Of a stretch of DNA of 64,000 bases, positions 61,235 through 64,000 are shown one piece after another. The stretch lies in assembly GCA_021646465.1 (NCBI GenBank), contig SOET01000012.1, positions 32,909 through 96,908 on the forward strand. The letters run 5' to 3'. Under the pieces are notes generated by a model, which was given only the letters and a program-made list of their open reading frames with translations, had not been told where the DNA came from and did no database searches. The DNA comes from Candidatus Kuenenia hertensis (lineage in GTDB: Bacteria; Planctomycetota; Brocadiia; Brocadiales; Brocadiaceae). Positions within the stretch are counted from its first letter, which is position 1. Each line of letters begins with the position of its first letter. Both the position numbers and the translations under genes were made by a program.

Positions 61235-63860
61235 AACTCCATTTCGACCCCAATCAGCAATATCAGATCGATGCGATTTGTTCAATCACAGATATATTTG
61301 AAGGTCAGCCTCTGAACCTTGGAGAATTCGGTTTTTCTTTAAATCCCGAAAGATTCCTTTTTCAGGAAGGCGGCATCGGCAACAGTTTGCTGATAACCGA
61401 AGAACAGATTTTAAAGAATATCCGGGAAATTCAGACAAGAAACGAGATACCCGTTTCCGATACTCTGGACGGCATGCATTTTTCTGTTGAGATGGAAACT
61501 GGCACAGGAAAAACCTATGTGTATCTACGAACTGTCTACGAGCTTAATAAAAAATACGGGTTTAAGAAATTCGTTATTGTTGTTCCTTCCATCGCCATTC
61601 GCGAAGGTGTGCTAAAAAATCTGGAAATTACTTTTGAACATTTCCAGAACCTTCCCTTACGATAAAATACCCGTCAATTTCGATGTGTATGATTCCAAAA
61701 GAGTTTCCAGTCTGAGAAGTTTTGCGATAAATAATACCATTCAAATCCTTGTTATTAATATTGACTCGTTTGCCAAAGACGAAAATATCATTAACAAGTT
61801 GAATGACAAACTGACCGGGAAAAAACCGATTGAGTTTATTCAAGCCACTTCGCCTGTTGTAATAGTAGATGAACCTCAAAACATGGAAACCGATATCAGA
61901 AAAAAGGCGATTGAAAACCTTAATCCGCTCTGCACCCTGAGATATTCCGCTACACACACAAACCGCTATAATATGGTTTACAGCCTTGACCCCGTAAAGG
62001 CATACGATCATGGTCTGGTAAAACAAATAGAGGTTGATTCCATAGTTACGGAAAATGACTTCAACAATGCGTACCTTTTGCCTTGAAAAAGTAACGGCAA
62101 CAAAGACCCGTACCTCCGCTAAAATTAAAATTGATTGCAATACATCGGATGGCGTAAGGCGAAAATCCGTTACCGCAAAGGTCGGAGATGATTTATACGA
62201 ATTATCCAATAGACGGGAAATCTATAAAAACGGCTACATTATAAACGGTATCGATATTTCCGCAAACCTTATTGAGCTTTCAAACGGTGAGACGGTTTTT
62301 GTAGGCAACACTTTTGGCAGTCTTTCGGATGAAGTAATGAAAGTACAAATCAGAAAAACCATTGAAGAACACTTTATAAAAGAAAGAACCCTGAAAACCA
62401 AAGGGATAAAAGTCCTTTCTCTTTTCTTTATAGACCGGGTGGCCAACTACCGGAACTATGATGAGGCGGGCAATCCGGGGAAAGGCAAATTTGCCGAATG
62501 GTTCGAAGAAATATTTACGGAAATATCAGGTAAAAATCCATTCGGGGACGTAATTCCTTTTGATGCTTCCGAAGTACACAACGGCTATTTTGCAGCGGAT
62601 AAAAAAGGTAACTGGAAAGATACAAAGGGAAATACACAGGCTGATGATGATACCTTCAAATTGATTATGAAGGATAAAGAAAGACTTTTGGATATGAATG
62701 AGCCGTTGCGGTTTATTTTCAGCCATTCGGCTTTACGCGAAGGATGGGACAATCCGAATGTTTTTCAGATTTGCACCCTGAACAAAACGCAATCGGAGTT
62801 GAAAAAGAGGCAGGAAATCGGGAGAGGTTTGAGACTTTCGGTCAATCAGGAAGGATTAAGAATATATGATATGAATATCAACCGCTTAACGATTATTGCA
62901 AATGAAGCCTACGAAGATTTTGCCAGGCAGTTGCAAACCGAAATTGAGGAAGATTGCGGGGTATCTTTTGAGGGCAGGATTAAAAACAAACAAAAAAGGA
63001 CAACGGTAAGATACAGAAAAGGATTTGAGCTGGACGAGAAATTCAAAGAAATCTGGGACAGAATAAAATATCATACCACCTATCGTGTAGAATATGACAC
63101 CGATGAACTGATAAAAAAGGCAGCCAAAGCGGTTCATCAAATGCCTGCAATAAAAAAAGCCGTAATAAAGACAACGAAAACTGCATTGGAATTTGATAAT
63201 ACCGGTATTGTCATGGAAACAAAGTCTTCTTATGTAACATCGCTGGATGGTATTTTTGCTATTCCTGATGTGTTGTTTTATATACAGGAAAGAACCGAAC
63301 TTACCCGTTCTACGATTTTTGAGATTCTTAAAACTTCTGGGCGGATCGGGGATTTATTGATTAATCCACAGCTTTTTCTGGATAATACCATTACCGCTAT
63401 ACAAGATGTGCTTGCCGATGTAATGATTGACGGAATTAAATATGAAAAGATAGGGACGAAAGAATATGAAATGCGTTTGTTTGAGGATTATGAAATACAT
63501 ATCAACGACCTGACTTTTAAAGTTCAAAATGAAGACAAAACAATTTACAGCAATCTTGTGCCGCTTGATTCCAATGTCGAATACGAGTTTGCCAGAGAAT
63601 GTGAAAACAGGGATGATATTGAATTTTATTTTAAACTTCCGTTCTGGTTTAAGATTAAAACACCAATCGGAAATTATAATCCCGACTGGGCTTTGATAAA
63701 AAAGAACGAAAAGACGGTGTATTTTGTTGCCGAGACCAAATCAGCAGGCAAAGAATTAATGGCGAGTGAAAAAAGGAAAATACAATGCGGCCATGCCCAT
63801 TTCACCGAGTTTGAAGAGGTAAAATACAGGCAGGTTGCGACCGTAGGGGAATTGGATTAA
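61231..63860 (+). pseudogene. res: Type III restriction endonuclease (res), two frameshifts
   Basis: Three consecutive frames together make a full Res of about 875 residues. Frame 1 (61231-61665) has the Q-motif-like NQQYQIDAI and Walker A ETGTGKTYVYL. It shifts near 61654, where one extra base breaks LPYDKIP. Frame 2 (to 62086) carries VVIVDEPQNME, the type III DEPQ-type motif II. It shifts again near 62080 (CCTTG context). Frame 3 (to 63860) has FSHSALREGWDNPNVFQI, RQEIGRGLRLS and the C-terminal nuclease NPDWALIKK...VAETKS. Removing one base at each site restores the frame. With mod also disabled, the type III system is dead unless the shifts are errors. Confidence 0.88.
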
Positions 63861-63869
63861 GAACCTGCA

Positions 63870-64000
63870 TTATTTTAACCGGACTAATCTGTTGCGGAGC
63901 GTTGTTCTTGGAATACCGAGTATTTCTGCCATCCTCACCTGATTACCGTTTGTTTTTTGATGCGCCCATTCGATAAGTCTTTTTTCAACCTCCGTAAGAA
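63870..64000 (-). CDS. NtrC-type sigma54 response regulator, 3' end only
   Basis: The window edge cuts this gene. The last 43 codons read TEVEKRLIEWAHQKTNGNQV, then RMAEILGIPRTTLRNRLVRL and a stop at 63870-63872. This is a Fis-type helix-turn-helix, the C-terminal DNA-binding domain of NtrC-family activators. The AAA+ and receiver parts would lie beyond 64000. It converges with res, with 9 bp between the stops. Confidence 0.82.
   Translation of the reverse strand, partial: LTEVEKRLIEWAHQKTNGNQVRMAEILGIPRTTLRNRLVRLK

Overview
The window is a moderately AT-rich bacterial chromosome segment. Its gene content suggests a Gram-negative with an envelope and a sodium-motive respiratory chain, most likely an anammox-type planctomycete of the Brocadiales. 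The grounds are an Nqr operon with Rnf-like features, murA and murB, a zinc-ribbon bactofilin, a large S41 peptidase and a TatD-radical SAM fusion. That taxonomic call is inference from protein flavour; no marker gene such as hydrazine synthase or 16S rRNA is present.

Layout. 1-9.55 kb: a type I-C-like CRISPR-Cas locus in the unusual order (cas3 stub)-cas5-cas8c-cas7-cas3-cas4-cas1-cas2-array. A 47-codon remnant of a Cas3 HD domain sits where type I-C cas3 normally lies, and a full-length, different-looking Cas3 sits between cas7 and cas4. The array has six repeats (the last degenerate) and five spacers. 9.5-11.3 kb: an Slp-type lipoprotein and an alpha/beta-hydrolase pseudogene interrupted by a MITE-like element. 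11.3-18.3 kb, minus strand: nqrA-B-C-(D+E fusion)-F-murB, with RnfC-like 4Fe-4S ligands in NqrA and a promoter candidate upstream. 18.4-23.5 kb, minus strand: ffh-rpsP-trmD-rplS, a terminator, then yraN-tatD/radical SAM-GNAT. 23.8-27.4 kb: rpmE-prfA-prmC-murA. 27.4-31.7 kb, minus strand: cofactor genes nadE, pncB, ribF. 31.9-43 kb: a PpiD/SurA-like folding factor, an S41 peptidase, an AsmA-like protein, ADP-forming acyl-CoA synthetase and a Pta-N-terminal-like protein.

43-64 kb is a defence and accessory island: a Phd/VapC-type pair; a type I R-M operon hsdM-hsdS-dinD-hsdR; PilZ; two bactofilins; a sirtuin remnant; a cation transporter; a nested-palindrome element; a CNT nucleoside transporter; a ParE/Phd pair; and a decayed type III R-M cassette. 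That cassette carries two extra genes (a PHP+SMC-like TrlF-type ATPase and a Schlafen/AlbA_2 protein) between mod and res. Its mod has lost its centre, its res carries two frameshifts, and a hicBA pair (hicA frameshifted) has been inserted between mod and trlF, flanked by an imperfect duplication of the mod 3' end. The window ends inside the 3' end of an NtrC-type regulator.

The most interesting systems are the hybrid Nqr/Rnf complex, the replaced Cas3, and the mod-trlF-albA-res cassette. Several frameshifts (sir2, hicA, two in res) are single-base, some in homopolymers, so sequencing error has to be excluded before they are treated as biology.
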